NCBI GenBank assembly: GCA_964613215.1
Contig: CAZTHK010000013.1
Coordinates: 1 to 64,000, forward strand
Reading direction: 5' to 3'
Origin: CAZTHK01 sp964613215
Lineage (GTDB): Bacteria; Krumholzibacteriota; Krumholzibacteriia; Krumholzibacteriales; CAZTHK01
DNA length: 64,000 nucleotides
The position numbers were made by a program, and so were the translations under genes. The notes below the pieces were generated by a model. That model was given only the letters and a program-made list of their open reading frames with translations. It did not search any database and had not been told where the DNA came from. This document shows positions 1 to 9,231 of the stretch, piece by piece. Each line of letters starts with the position of its first letter. Position 1 is the first letter of the stretch.

Positions 1-45
1 CAAGAGTTTAACTCATCAGGTGGGTTTTTTCATGGATAAAATCGC

Positions 46-75
46 TCAATTTAGGACAGAATTAAATTTAGACAT
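46..75 (-). other. Start codon with strong ribosome binding site, then stop after nine codons
   Basis: Just after the RND pump gene, AGGAGGATAAA precedes an ATG, but the frame reads only MSKFNSVLN before TGA. This looks like the preserved start of a lost downstream gene of the same operon, a pattern seen repeatedly in this window. It could also be a real mini-ORF or chance. The first 45 bases hold no further frame I can assign. Confidence 0.25.
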
Positions 76-91
76 TTTATCCTCCTGCTTC

Positions 92-3000
92 CTAACTGGT
101 TGTTGATTCCTTTTCAAAAATCAAATACAGATTCGGCAACAAGAGCAGTGTTACGAACAGCGAGAAGAACAATCCGCCGATCACCGCGACGGCCATGGGT
201 TGCAGCATGTCGCCGCCCTCGCCTAAATTGAGAGCCAGAGGTGTCAAACCTAAAATCGTTGTAGCCTGTGTCATTAGAATTGGCCGTACACGCAAAGGAG
301 CTGCTTCCAGGATGGCTTCCTTAAGTCCTAATCCTTTCTTTCGATACTCATTGATAAAGGAGATCAGCACCACGCCTTGGGTGGTGATGCCGCCGGTCAT
401 GATGATTACCCCGATGAGCACGGTGGCACCGGCCGGAAAACCGGTCAGAAGTAGCGCCGCAATCACTCCCGAAAAAGCGAAGGGCACCCCCAGCAAAATC
501 AGCAGCGGCTGTTTAAACGAATTGAACTGAATCGCCAAAATCACATATGCGAAAAACAGAGCGAACAAGATGATTTGTATCATGACGTTCTGGCTTTCCT
601 GCATCAGATAGACCTGGCCCCCAAACTGAAATGAGTAACCTTCCGGCAAGGGGAGATCCGCCAGGCTCTGCGTGACTGCCGATGCCATATCGCCAATACT
701 TGCACCGGCGGTGACGTCACTTGACACGACTATCTGCTTCATCTGATCTTCCCGGATAATTTCCACCGGCCCCAATCGCGGAATCACTTTGGCAATTGTT
801 CGCAATGGCACCTTCTGCCCATTTCTGCCATCGATGAACAGGTTCTCGATATCCTCTTTGGATGTGATACGGTGTTCGGGCACAATCACCCTGATATCAT
901 AATATTCTCCCTGATCCCGATACTGCGACGCCACCGCGCCGTCAATCAGGCTCTTTGCGGAATTGGAAACAGATTCGGTGGAAATGCCCAGATCGGCCAG
1001 GTGCAGCCGGTCCACCTGAATTTGGTATTCGGGTTTGGTGATCTTAGTTCCAACGCGGATATTGGCCAGTCCGTCGATCCTGTTCAGGCGTCCAACCACC
1101 CGATGGGCGATTTCATTTAATCTTTCCAGATCGATGCCGCGGACCTTGATCTCCACGTCTGATTCACCCATTTTACGGATGCCTTTCATCTTCGCCTGCT
1201 TGACAATAAGCTTGGCGCCCGGGATTATGTGGCGCATCACTTTCGGTCTGATATTCGCAATATACTCTCTGGTGGTAAACGGGCGCTCTGCTTTGGGAAC
1301 CAGTTCAATATCGATCTGCCCCTCATTGGCTATTTCGTAGGTAACGAGTCCCCAAACCTTTCCACCGGACAGAACAAAATACTTGTCCACATAGGGATTG
1401 TCTTGAACTATCTTTTCCAGACCTGCCATCAGGCTGTCGGTTCGGGCTACGGAGGTGCCGGTCGGCAAAATCGCCTTTATCATGACCCGGCCGTCATCCA
1501 TTTTGGGCAGAAATTCGCTGCCGATGTTTCCGAAGAAAAAGATGGCGATGACCAGCAGCACGGCAAAAACCGCTGTCACAATCCAGCGGAACATCAGAAC
1601 AACATTAAGTAATCGGCGATAGAAACGGTCGATCACTTCGATGAAACGGTCCGCAAGGCTGCGATGTTCGCGGGGATGCCCCTTGGCGGTGACCAGATAG
1701 TGAGTCAACATGGGCGTTACTGTAAGCGCTACCAGTAACGATACAATCACGATTCCGGCAATTGACAGAATCAATTCTTTAAACAACAGCGATGTCAGAC
1801 CCGGGATGAGCAGAAACGGCAGGAACAACGCCAAAAAGGTCAGGGTGGATGCCAGCACAGCATACGCGACTTCGCTGGTAGCGGTGTCTGCTATTGTGTC
1901 ACTGCTCCTTCCTTCCAGCAGATGCAGCCGGGTGATGTTTTCAATAACCACAATGGAATTGTCCAGCACCACGCCCATGGCAACCACCAGCCCCCCGAGT
2001 GAAAAAATGTTGATGGAAAAATTTCCCAGCTTCATCAGGAAAAAATTAAACAGAATGGTAACAGGCAGGGCAATAAGCATCACTATCACCTGACGCCAAT
2101 GCCCCAGAAAAGCAAAGATCACCAGGATAACCAGCAGCACCGCAACAATGGCGGAATCCCTCACACCCGAGATAGCGCCTTTGATGTAATCCGCCTGATT
2201 TTCAATGGCATTAAAATGAATATCGGGCGGTACGGTTTCTTCCAGTTTTTTGGTCAACTTGTTTGCTGCTTCTGCCACTTCAACCGTGTTCGCGTCAGCC
2301 TGCTTGAGAATGTTTAATTTAATGGCGGGTTTTCCGTTAAACCGGGTAACGACGCGCTCGTCCTCATGACCATCTTTCACGGTGGCCAGGTCTTTTAAAC
2401 GCACCATCGAACCATTGTTATTGACAATAACCACATTGCGCACATCGTCCATACCATGAAATTCCGCGGTGGTGCGCACAATGAATTCACGGCTGCCTTC
2501 GGTCACCCGTCCTGCCAGGCGTTCAATGTTTTCTTCCCGCAGCCGACGGATAATCTGATTCAGGGTCAAATCATAGGCGGCGAGCCTTTCGGGATCCAAA
2601 AGCACCCGGATTTCCCGTTCCAGTCCGCCCACGATCTCAGTGCCGGCGACTCCTTTTACAGCCAAAAACTGATCCTGCAGCACGTTTTCCGCCCAGGTGC
2701 GCAGCTTTACCATATCCCTGCCTTCTGACTGTATGATGAGCTGCACCACCGGCAGCTGCGACGGATCAGCCTTGAACATGATGGGAGGATCCACATCGGG
2801 CGGCAGCTTGCGGGTTGCCAGCCCCATTTTCGCCACCACATCCTGATACGCCATATCCACATCCGTGCCGTATTCAAAATTAATCAGAAGGGTGTACATG
2901 CCCTCAATGCTGGACGATTCCAGGTAATCGAGATCATCCACCGTGCTCAAGGTTCGTTCCAGCGGATCGGCAATATTGTCGTTAATTTCCTCAGGAGTGG

Positions 3001-3160
3001 CGCCGCGCCAGTAGACATATACCTTGATCATAGGATAGGTAATTTCCGGGAGAAAGTCGGTGGGCATGCGGGAATAACCAAAATATCCCAACAACAGAGC
3101 TGTCAAAAGCAGCACGATGGTTGCCACCGGCCGTTTAATGGCAATAGAAGTGAGTTTCAT
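92..3160 (-). CDS. RND efflux pump inner-membrane transporter (HAE1/AcrB-like)
   Basis: A 1022-residue protein of full family length. It starts with MKLTSIAIKRPVATIVLLL (cytoplasmic segment and TM1), has the long periplasmic pore domain (MPTDFLPEITYPMI near residue 32), a TM cluster at about 330-480 with the TM4 proton-relay signature GVVLDNSIVVIENI near 400, a second periplasmic loop and a second TM cluster to the end. RND pumps of this type export drugs, metals or lipophiles using proton motive force with an adaptor and a TolC channel; both are encoded upstream. Its start overlaps the adaptor stop by 4 nt, so the two are translationally coupled. The substrate cannot be read from sequence. 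Its place at the end of an ArsR-led thiol-redox operon suggests metalloid or metal stress. Confidence 0.93.
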   Translation of the reverse strand: MKLTSIAIKRPVATIVLLLTALLLGYFGYSRMPTDFLPEITYPMIKVYVYWRGATPEEINDNIADPLERTLSTVDDLDYLESSSIEGMYTLLINFEYGTDVDMAYQDVVAKMGLATRKLPPDVDPPIMFKADPSQLPVVQLIIQSEGRDMVKLRTWAENVLQDQFLAVKGVAGTEIVGGLEREIRVLLDPERLAAYDLTLNQIIRRLREENIERLAGRVTEGSREFIVRTTAEFHGMDDVRNVVIVNNNGSMVRLKDLATVKDGHEDERVVTRFNGKPAIKLNILKQADANTVEVAEAANKLTKKLEETVPPDIHFNAIENQADYIKGAISGVRDSAIVAVLLVILVIFAFLGHWRQVIVMLIALPVTILFNFFLMKLGNFSINIFSLGGLVVAMGVVLDNSIVVIENITRLHLLEGRSSDTIADTATSEVAYAVLASTLTFLALFLPFLLIPGLTSLLFKELILSIAGIVIVSLLVALTVTPMLTHYLVTAKGHPREHRSLADRFIEVIDRFYRRLLNVVLMFRWIVTAVFAVLLVIAIFFFGNIGSEFLPKMDDGRVMIKAILPTGTSVARTDSLMAGLEKIVQDNPYVDKYFVLSGGKVWGLVTYEIANEGQIDIELVPKAERPFTTREYIANIRPKVMRHIIPGAKLIVKQAKMKGIRKMGESDVEIKVRGIDLERLNEIAHRVVGRLNRIDGLANIRVGTKITKPEYQIQVDRLHLADLGISTESVSNSAKSLIDGAVASQYRDQGEYYDIRVIVPEHRITSKEDIENLFIDGRNGQKVPLRTIAKVIPRLGPVEIIREDQMKQIVVSSDVTAGASIGDMASAVTQSLADLPLPEGYSFQFGGQVYLMQESQNVMIQIILFALFFAYVILAIQFNSFKQPLLILLGVPFAFSGVIAALLLTGFPAGATVLIGVIIMTGGITTQGVVLISFINEYRKKGLGLKEAILEAAPLRVRPILMTQATTILGLTPLALNLGEGGDMLQPMAVAVIGGLFFSLFVTLLLLPNLYLIFEKESTTS

Positions 3161-4200
3161 CTGCTGCCTCCCACCGTTTGCGTGGTCTTTTTCTCTGCGC
3201 CCTGAATTTTCACAGCTGTCCCTGTTTTCAACTGCTGCTGTCCTTCGACAACGATTTTATCGCCAGCGGAAACTCCTGTTATTATCTCAATCCATCCGTC
3301 GGATTCCAGTCCTGTGTTGATTGCTTTTTCCTTTGCTTTACCATCAATGACAATAAAGCAGGCCTTGTTTTCGGGGCGCTCAATCACTGCTTGAACAGGA
3401 ATTGCCACCACGTCCTGTAAAACCCGGGTGATAAAACTGGCGAGCACGAACATCCCTGTCCGCAAGTTCGAACACGAATATTTTAGCTTGATTTCCACTA
3501 TGCCATTACGGGTTTGGCTGTTTACCTGAGGATAGATGCGTTGGATAACACCCTGGAATTGTTTTTCCGGGCAGGCATCCGCCAGTATTTCAGCCGTCTG
3601 TCCTGCCTTCAATTTTCGAATATCCAGCTCCGACACCGGCACATCCGCCCGGAACCTGGCGCTGCTCTGAATCTCGAATAATTTGGTTTTGGCAGGAACC
3701 ATGTCGCCCAGATCCACCCAGCGCTGAGAAACCACACCTGTGATGGGTGACGTCACCGGGATTTTTTTGTATTGCTGAAGAGCAAATTGATAGTCCTCTT
3801 GCGCCTGTTTCAGTTCCTTTTGCAATTCTGGATTATCAGGATCTTTTGTCAGCGCCTCCTGCTTTGCCTGAACCAGCAACCGCGCCGAGTTGATGATATC
3901 CTCCCGAACCAGCGAGCTGAGCATGGCGACTACATGGTTGCGCTGCACCTGATCACCTTCCCGAACCAGGAGGCGGGAAATTTTACCCTCGGTGGTGGAC
4001 AGGATATTGGCAACGCTCTCTGCCCGAAGAGTGCCGGGCAACTGTAATTTTTCCGTCAATTTTCTGGTTTGAACAGTCTGCACTTTCACCAATTTGGCAT
4101 CGGACCTTTTTACTTTTGCCGAGTTCTCCTGTTTTGAGCCGCAGCCGTTGTTCAGCAGCATCGACAGAAACAAAATAAGCATTATTGAAATTCGTTTCAT
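3157..4200 (-). CDS. RND efflux periplasmic adaptor (membrane fusion lipoprotein)
   Basis: A 347-residue HlyD/AcrA-type adaptor. The start chosen is MKRISIMLILFL, with AGAGGTGAAG just upstream; an in-frame ATG seven codons earlier contains that ribosome site. The N-terminus is a lipoprotein signal ending LLNNGC, so the mature protein would be a lipid-anchored periplasmic protein. The body shows the barrel-sandwich half-motifs (EGKISRLLVREGDQV and TSPITGVVSQRWVDLGD) flanking a helical hairpin at about 110-150 rich in K/Q/E, then the beta-barrel and membrane-proximal domains (VVAIPVQAVIERP). It bridges the downstream RND pump and the upstream TolC-like channel. Confidence 0.92.
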   Translation of the reverse strand: MKRISIMLILFLSMLLNNGCGSKQENSAKVKRSDAKLVKVQTVQTRKLTEKLQLPGTLRAESVANILSTTEGKISRLLVREGDQVQRNHVVAMLSSLVREDIINSARLLVQAKQEALTKDPDNPELQKELKQAQEDYQFALQQYKKIPVTSPITGVVSQRWVDLGDMVPAKTKLFEIQSSARFRADVPVSELDIRKLKAGQTAEILADACPEKQFQGVIQRIYPQVNSQTRNGIVEIKLKYSCSNLRTGMFVLASFITRVLQDVVAIPVQAVIERPENKACFIVIDGKAKEKAINTGLESDGWIEIITGVSAGDKIVVEGQQQLKTGTAVKIQGAEKKTTQTVGGSR

Positions 4201-4246
4201 CTTCACCTCTTTTTTTTCCAATTTGCTGATTAAAACCTGGGGTCAC

Positions 4247-4475
4247 CTATGAAGGTTTGACATGGTCCAAGGCTAATTTTTGAACATGTGTATTGAGATA
4301 TAGCAGCACCCTCAACATCGTGACTTTGACGACAGGTGTTGCTACGCCACCAAAACTTAGAAATATCCCGCTTGCTGTTTTCAGGGCTTGTTTGGTTTTT
4401 GCTCTGTCCCAAATCGATGAGAGAAAGAAAGCAAAACAACGCGAAACTATAGATAATAATCACGGTGTTACTCAT
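4247..4475 (-). pseudogene. Remnant of a DUF318-type permease N-terminus (frameshifted)
   Basis: An ATG with AAGGAGTCC upstream, right after the TolC gene, starts MSNTVIIIYSFALFCFLSLI. Moving to the next frame at the GACAGAGC stretch gives DRAKTKQALKTASGIF. The two halves joined resemble the first TM helix plus the KDRxKTKxALKxA linker of DUF318-type permeases, like those in many ArsR/thioredoxin operons. After that the sequence (LSFGGVATPVVKV...) is not recognised. The in-frame reading gives 81 residues but loses the permease pattern. I treat it as a decayed gene; a short unrelated protein is the alternative. Confidence 0.4.
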
Positions 4476-4487
4476 ACATGGACTCCT

Positions 4488-5780
4488 TTATAAAATTCCC
4501 ATCACTGCCAGCAGCCGGGCGCGGACAATGTTATAGTCTGAAATCGCCTGATTCAGAGTCAACCGGCTGTCGAGCAGCGTCCTCAGAATATCGAGCAGAT
4601 CGGTGTTGGAACGCCTTCCGGCGTGGTATTCAATCAACGCCAGCCGATAACTTTGATGAGCCTGTTCCAGCGCTTTTTGCTGAATAGCGATCTGTTGTTT
4701 TCTTTCCTGCAATCGACTGTAGTTGTTTTTAACCTGCGTTGCCAGATTCTTTCTAAAAAATTTCCGCTGCCACATAATTTGCTCAGCATCGGCGCGGGCT
4801 TTATCAATTTTGGCGCCAATCGTGTTGCCGGCATAAAGCGGCATCTTGATATTCAAACCCAAGAAATAACGTTTGTTTTTATCAAACGAAAAAGATTCCG
4901 GGCCAAATTCATAACCATAATACGCCTGTGCCGACACCTGCGGCAAACGAGCTGCCCGCTGCACTTTTACATTCTGTTCCGCCCGACGAAGCTCCCATTC
5001 CATTTGTTTCCAAGCCGGATTGTGATCGAGCGCTATCATCAGCAGACTGTCAGGATTCTCTTCGAAAATCATTATCTTAAGAGAATCTTGCGGCACCAGG
5101 ATTTGCGGCGATGGTCGCCCTAATAGTAAACTGATCTGGTGTGACTCGGTCTGGTAATCATTTTCTATTTTAAGCAGCTTGCCCTCGTTTTCGGCGATGG
5201 CAACCCCAATGCGTTCCAGCTCCAGTTGCGACATACGTCCGGCTTCCACTAACAGTCGAGTGTAACGCTGCTGGACTTTTAGTTGTTTTCGATTTGCCAG
5301 CAGAATCTGCCTTTGTTGAATCAGTGATTGCAATTGAAAATAGGAAACGGTTACCGCCTGTTTGAGATTCAATTGGTCGGACAAAAATGCCTGTTCCAGC
5401 GCTTGAATCTTCGTCTCTGCCGCCTGTTTGGCATGCTTTAATTTTCCCCCGGTATATATGGGTTGAGTGATAGAAAGGCTGGGGAATAAATCATGCTGAA
5501 TATTGCCCAGAATCTCTTTTCTGAAACCGGGCACAATATCCAGATAACCATAACTGAAATTGGCGTCTATCTTCGGAAGCATCTCTCCTTCTGCCTGTTG
5601 CAGCGATGCCTGGCCCGCTTCGGTTCGAACAGAGGCTTTTTTTAACAGCTCATTGTTGGAAAGTGCCTCTTGCAAAGCATCATGCAAAGAGATGGCGACA
5701 GTATCCGCGGGCATCTGTTGTGCATTAAGGTGGAACGGCATAAATAATGCGAATAAAACAGGGATAATTTTATTTCTCAT
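4488..5780 (-). CDS. TolC-family outer membrane efflux channel
   Basis: 430 residues with a signal peptide ending FHLNA before QQMPADTVAISLHDALQEAL. The two outer-membrane-factor repeats are visible: the N-terminal LxDALxxALSNN signature and the second-half run of long amphipathic helices around KVQRAARLPQVSAQAYYGYEF. The C-terminal region (YHAGRRSNTDLLDILRTLLDSR) is typical of the last coiled-coil helices. The expected role is the outer-membrane exit duct for the adaptor and RND pump encoded just downstream. It ends about 13 nt before a truncated permease start. Confidence 0.93.
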   Translation of the reverse strand: MRNKIIPVLFALFMPFHLNAQQMPADTVAISLHDALQEALSNNELLKKASVRTEAGQASLQQAEGEMLPKIDANFSYGYLDIVPGFRKEILGNIQHDLFPSLSITQPIYTGGKLKHAKQAAETKIQALEQAFLSDQLNLKQAVTVSYFQLQSLIQQRQILLANRKQLKVQQRYTRLLVEAGRMSQLELERIGVAIAENEGKLLKIENDYQTESHQISLLLGRPSPQILVPQDSLKIMIFEENPDSLLMIALDHNPAWKQMEWELRRAEQNVKVQRAARLPQVSAQAYYGYEFGPESFSFDKNKRYFLGLNIKMPLYAGNTIGAKIDKARADAEQIMWQRKFFRKNLATQVKNNYSRLQERKQQIAIQQKALEQAHQSYRLALIEYHAGRRSNTDLLDILRTLLDSRLTLNQAISDYNIVRARLLAVMGIL

Positions 5781-5896
5781 AACACTTCCATTATTGATTT
5801 TGTAATAATCTTATCCGCGGAGACAGAGTCCGCAAAGATCCTTTGCATTTTTTTTTCAGTGTGCTCATTGTTCCTGTGGCATATATGTATTGTCAT

Positions 5897-6670
5897 TTAC
5901 AATGCAATCCCGTAAGCCAGATTAATGGAGGAAACGATATTTTCGAGAATATTTTCTGCTGCAGTTTGATTGCCATTCACAACGCTTATTGCCAGTTCAT
6001 CCAATTGCGCAGAGAGTAATTTCAAGGCTGATTGATAGTTCCTGCAATTTGACTGGTCATCGGGCGCGGGGCAGGTCGCTAAAAAAACGTTGTCCCGAAG
6101 CTTCAGCAGATCACCCAGCATCGGTTTAATGGAAGCCAACCCTGACTTTTTTTCTTCATCGATCATCTTTTTCGCCAGCTTGCGCAGATGAAACAGCCGG
6201 TCTGCCGCATACACCAGGTTATTTTCTTCATGCATTTTTACGAACAAGGCACATGTTGCTCCACAAGTTTTTAACGCATCTCTAAACATTCCGTTGGTCA
6301 AATGCTTTTCCATATCGATCATGCCTTGATGAATTGCATTCAGACGGGCACTGAATTTCTCATCCTGCCGGTATTCCGCCGGCGGTTGGCTCTGGAATTT
6401 ATGTTGGACTTTTTCCCACAGCACCATTGACTGTTGGATGTGTTCCAACCCTTTTTCCTGTTTCCGGGTATCGGGTTGTTTGATAAGTTGTTGCACTAAG
6501 CCACAATACTTACGCATTTCCTGCCGGCTGTCGAGTGACATGGCATCAAAATTCTCAAGTTCTGCAGAAAAACCGGGGTCCTGCTGCGAAAAAACCGGAG
6601 GGATGGTGCCGATAAAAAGAATGCTAATGAGCAGGCAAACAGAAAGGCTGAAAGAAACTGATTTTCGCAT
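5897..6670 (-). CDS. Exported helical protein of unknown function
   Basis: 257 residues. A clear signal peptide (MRKSVSFSLSVCLLISILFI...VFSQ) is followed by an almost wholly alpha-helical mature protein. Five cysteines are visible in the mature part, including a CGATC pair near the middle and CPAP/NCRN near the C-terminus, plus MHEEN close to the first pair. There is no CXXCH haem motif, so it is not a cytochrome c' despite a similar helical-bundle feel. It lies between the TolC gene and a proC remnant in an operon of thiol-redox and efflux genes. A periplasmic metal or metalloid-binding role is possible but is only a contextual guess. Confidence 0.75.
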   Translation of the reverse strand: MRKSVSFSLSVCLLISILFIGTIPPVFSQQDPGFSAELENFDAMSLDSRQEMRKYCGLVQQLIKQPDTRKQEKGLEHIQQSMVLWEKVQHKFQSQPPAEYRQDEKFSARLNAIHQGMIDMEKHLTNGMFRDALKTCGATCALFVKMHEENNLVYAADRLFHLRKLAKKMIDEEKKSGLASIKPMLGDLLKLRDNVFLATCPAPDDQSNCRNYQSALKLLSAQLDELAISVVNGNQTAAENILENIVSSINLAYGIAL

Positions 6671-6693
6671 GGTTTTCTCCTTTCCAGGTTATA

Positions 6694-7008
6694 AGCTTTT
6701 ATTGTAAATATTGGAATTAGTGAAAGGATAATAGAGTCGGACAAAACAGGTCCGGTGATCTGAGAAAAGACTTGGTCAACTTTTTGGGGATGTACTGCCA
6801 ATACAATAAGATCACAACTTGCAGCTTCTTTGTTATCAATAGTGCAGCAGGTGATCTCTGGATCCAATTTGTTTAATACGCAATGACGATTTTGGTCGGG
6901 ATCGGCTATAATTATTTTTTCAGATAAGACGGCGGATTTTTTAAGCCGTTTTAATAAAAAGCAAGTTACTCTTCCGCCTCCTATAAATCCCACGGATTTG
7001 ACAGTCAT
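6694..7008 (-). pseudogene. Truncated proC-like gene (NADP Rossmann domain only)
   Basis: The start MTVKSVGFIGGGRVTCFLLKRL carries the GxGxxx dinucleotide fingerprint, followed by KIIIADPD, CDLIVLAVHPQKVDQV and SIILSLIP. This is the N-terminal third of pyrroline-5-carboxylate reductase or the related coenzyme F420-dependent NADP reductase family. Homology stops about 100 residues in, where ProC would continue with its dimerisation domain. The frame then runs into the start of the next gene. The catalytic domain is missing, so the product is not expected to be an active reductase. Confidence 0.6.
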
Positions 7009-7038
7009 TGCAAACTCCTTGAATTAATAGAGGTTATA

Positions 7039-7743
7039 TCAATAAACACTCCAGATTAAATACACACCCCCCAGGATCACCAGAATCCCGCAGATTTTTT
7101 TCAAAATTACCGCGCCTCTGGATCGTTTATTCCAGTGTAAATATTTCTGTAGCATGCTGGTAAATGTACCTGCCAGTACAATGACCGAGCAGTGTCCTAC
7201 AGCATAAATAAGGATGAGGGATCCGGCAAATGTCGGGCGGGTCGAGGCCACGTTGAAAGCAATTCCCAGCATGGGCGCCATATAGGCAAAAGTGCAAGGA
7301 CCCAGAGCCACACCGAAAACAAGGCCGATCACGAACGCGGCCAGAGCGCCTTTCGTTTTCATCTTCGGCTGATTGGACATACCCGGAAAGGGCAGATTGA
7401 TGATCTCAAGCAAATGCAGGCCGATCACGAAAAAAATCACGGCCACAATATAATTTCCGATTTTACCCACATCACCCATAATACGGCCCATCAGTCCGGT
7501 GATCAACCCAATCACCGCAATGGTCAGCAGAATGCCGATAGAGAAGAGGGTGGACAGAATGAAGGCGCGTTTCTTTGTGACAATGCCCTGTCCGTCGATA
7601 AATCCTACAATCAGAGGGATGGACGACAGATGACAGGGGCTGAGCAGGATGCTCAGGATTCCCCATAAAAAAGAGGCGGTTAATGCCAGACCGGCTGAAC
7701 CGCTCAAACTTTTTGTCAACCAGACAAAAACATTGTCCATCAC
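7039..7743 (-). CDS. CcdA/DsbD-like transmembrane thiol-redox protein
   Basis: 234 residues with six predicted TM helices. The two paired half-motifs of the CcdA family are present, each with its cysteine: LSPCHLSSIPLIVGFI near residue 37 and LGPCTFAYMAP near 148. Proteins of this family pass electrons from cytoplasmic thioredoxin across the membrane to periplasmic thiol proteins. The start overlaps the stop of the upstream thioredoxin lipoprotein by ATGA, an arrangement that makes the thioredoxin the obvious partner. Only single cysteines occur in each half, as in short CcdA types. Confidence 0.88.
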   Translation of the reverse strand: MMDNVFVWLTKSLSGSAGLALTASFLWGILSILLSPCHLSSIPLIVGFIDGQGIVTKKRAFILSTLFSIGILLTIAVIGLITGLMGRIMGDVGKIGNYIVAVIFFVIGLHLLEIINLPFPGMSNQPKMKTKGALAAFVIGLVFGVALGPCTFAYMAPMLGIAFNVASTRPTFAGSLILIYAVGHCSVIVLAGTFTSMLQKYLHWNKRSRGAVILKKICGILVILGGVYLIWSVY

Positions 7744-8183
7744 TTTACTCCCTGCTTTTTCAATACCTCCACCAGCTCATCCTTGGGGAAGAACCCTTCA
7801 TGCCGGAAATACTCATTTCCTTCCTTGTCCAGAAAAACCTGGGTGGGAATAGCACGAATTCCGTACTGTGCTGCATAGGGCCGGCCTTCGGGGGTCCAGA
7901 CATCGTGGAATACCACCTTGACTTGTCCCGCGTACTCCTTTTCAATCTCATCCATGATGGGCTGCATCATCCGGCAGGGGACGCATTTCACCGATCCCAG
8001 TTCGATGAAGGTGACCAGGACTGAATCTGATTCAGTTACAGCGGTTGATGCTTTTTGAGCATCTTTAGTTTCTGTCTGAGATGCCTTTTTGGCGTTGGAC
8101 GGCTCCTCGTTCTGATCGGAACATCCAACAGTGAAAACAGCCAACAATAAGCAGATGGAACATATCCGGAAAATATTTCTCAC
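7740..8183 (-). CDS. Thioredoxin-fold lipoprotein
   Basis: 147 residues from a GTG start with AAAGGACAAGTT upstream. A longer in-frame ATG exists, but its first 20 residues overlap the previous gene and spoil the signal peptide. The lipoprotein signal is VRNIFRICSICLLLAVFTVGC, followed by a Ser/Lys-rich linker and a thioredoxin domain with the redox pair CVPC (residues LGSVKCVPCRMMQPIM) and the cis-proline loop AIPTQVFLD. It is predicted to be an anchored periplasmic disulfide reductase receiving electrons from the CcdA-like protein encoded next. Confidence 0.87.
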   Translation of the reverse strand: MRNIFRICSICLLLAVFTVGCSDQNEEPSNAKKASQTETKDAQKASTAVTESDSVLVTFIELGSVKCVPCRMMQPIMDEIEKEYAGQVKVVFHDVWTPEGRPYAAQYGIRAIPTQVFLDKEGNEYFRHEGFFPKDELVEVLKKQGVK

Positions 8184-8638
8184 AACTTGTCCTTTCCTTT
8201 GTTGATGATGACTTTGCTCATTCGGCACCTGTCGCAGTCGCACCCGTTCTCTGCAGGAGAGGATACCGCTTTTTGTAAAACCGGCGATCCTGTTATAATC
8301 CGGTTTGTAGTGTCATTTACAATGTCATCCGTTGCGGGTCTCCGTCCCTTGTTAAAACGCATATCCGTGAGCATAAAATGGGTTATGCCTGCTTCGATAT
8401 GCTCCGGCGTTTTGCGGGCACAGGCCTCAGTGCAGCCGCCGATTACGATATTTTTAACATCGCTTTTTGCAGACGCGATGAATCCTGACTCATGACCGCC
8501 CACACCGGCCGGACATGAGGGTTTTGCGAATCCTTTTTTCAACAGCCGTCTCTCAACGCGATCTGCGATTTCACCCCCATCGGCCCCGCCGCTGCGGGCA
8601 TATATTAGTCTTTTGCCACTACTACAACATTCTGCCAT
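8180..8638 (-). CDS. DGC-domain putative zinc-binding protein
   Basis: 152 residues of the DGC family often found in ArsR/thioredoxin operons. Visible family features are the leading CC pair (MAECCSSG), RLIYARSGGADGGEIADRV, the GVGGHESGFIASAK stretch and the IGGCTEACARKT cysteine pair. The usual cysteine of YACSG is arginine here (YARSG) and the usual CLAG is CPAG, so metal or thiol chemistry may be altered. A C-terminal NGCDCDRCR cluster adds cysteines. Its stop overlaps the thioredoxin start region. A second, interrupted member occurs near 19 kb. Confidence 0.8.
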   Translation of the reverse strand: MAECCSSGKRLIYARSGGADGGEIADRVERRLLKKGFAKPSCPAGVGGHESGFIASAKSDVKNIVIGGCTEACARKTPEHIEAGITHFMLTDMRFNKGRRPATDDIVNDTTNRIITGSPVLQKAVSSPAENGCDCDRCRMSKVIINKGKDKL

Positions 8639-8642
8639 ACAT

Positions 8643-8801
8643 CTACTCCTGTTTTTTTTGCAGTTTATTCCCGCAATCCTTACAGACGGACACTTGCCTA
8701 TATGAACAGCAGGTCTTTAAGCGCAAACTCTTTATTTCCTTCTTTGGCAATTTCTTGCCACAGGCATCACACTTAACCATTTCTTTTTCTTTATAGACCA
8801 T
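8643..8801 (-). CDS. Small zinc-ribbon protein (52 aa)
   Basis: A 52-residue protein with CDACGKK near the N-terminus and CKDCGNK near the C-terminus, plus a central CC, giving two CXXC knuckles of a minimal zinc ribbon rich in lysine. GGAG lies 8 nt before the ATG. It overlaps the end of the upstream chimera by 11 nt and ends 5 nt before the DGC gene start, so it is a full operon member. Function unknown; a metal-binding or redox accessory is plausible. Confidence 0.65.
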   Translation of the reverse strand: MVYKEKEMVKCDACGKKLPKKEIKSLRLKTCCSYRQVSVCKDCGNKLQKKQE

Positions 8802-9231
8802 GTGATTTCTCCAGTATATTATTTAAGTTTTCCACATTCGGAATTTTTCCGGTTACTTTTACCTCGCAGTCCACGGCCAGACCGGGCGTCATCATCACAT
8901 CGAAGTTCATGATTTAATTGATATTGGTAGCTTTATCGATTTCATGGTCGTTGCCCGGTTCTTTGACCGCCTGTTGGGTCAGCTCCGTGAGTTTCTTGCA
9001 CTTGAGGCAGCCCGTGCCGCCCGCAACCGCGCTTCGGATTCCGCCCTCCGGCTTTCCCGCCTCTGCGACGTCCGGGTTCCTATCCAGCGCGATTGTAAGC
9101 GCTTCCTCCAGAGAAAGCCGAGACGCATTCTCCGAAGCGAATACATCGGGTGATATCGTTCCCGAGAAAAGAGTCAACAGAAATCCGATGGCTGGACTGT
9201 TCCTTGCGATGTCGCGGTATATTTGCATCAA
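8791..9231 (-). pseudogene. Chimera: TolC N-terminus joined to a small CXXC thioredoxin, with in-frame TAA
   Basis: The first ~66 codons read as an exported outer-membrane-factor start (signal peptide, then SRLSLEEALTIALDRNPDVA). The frame then switches to GGTGCLKCKKLTELTQQA, the N-terminal half of a redox-active disulfide protein. A TAA follows NIN at 8914-8916, and the same frame continues IMNFDVMMTPGLAVDCEV and VTGKIPNVENL to a natural stop. Alignment by eye to the intact 77-residue homologue near 19.4 kb shows a lysine codon where the TAA sits. Two genes were therefore fused by a deletion and then hit by a nonsense change. Confidence 0.65.

Noticed and set aside
5897..6670. Cytochrome c' for the helical exported protein
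   Set aside because: The cysteine spacing is CxxxC without a following His; no haem-binding CXXCH is present.
8914..8916. TAA in the chimera as a recoding site
   Set aside because: TAA is not used for selenocysteine or pyrrolysine and the gene is already a fusion remnant.
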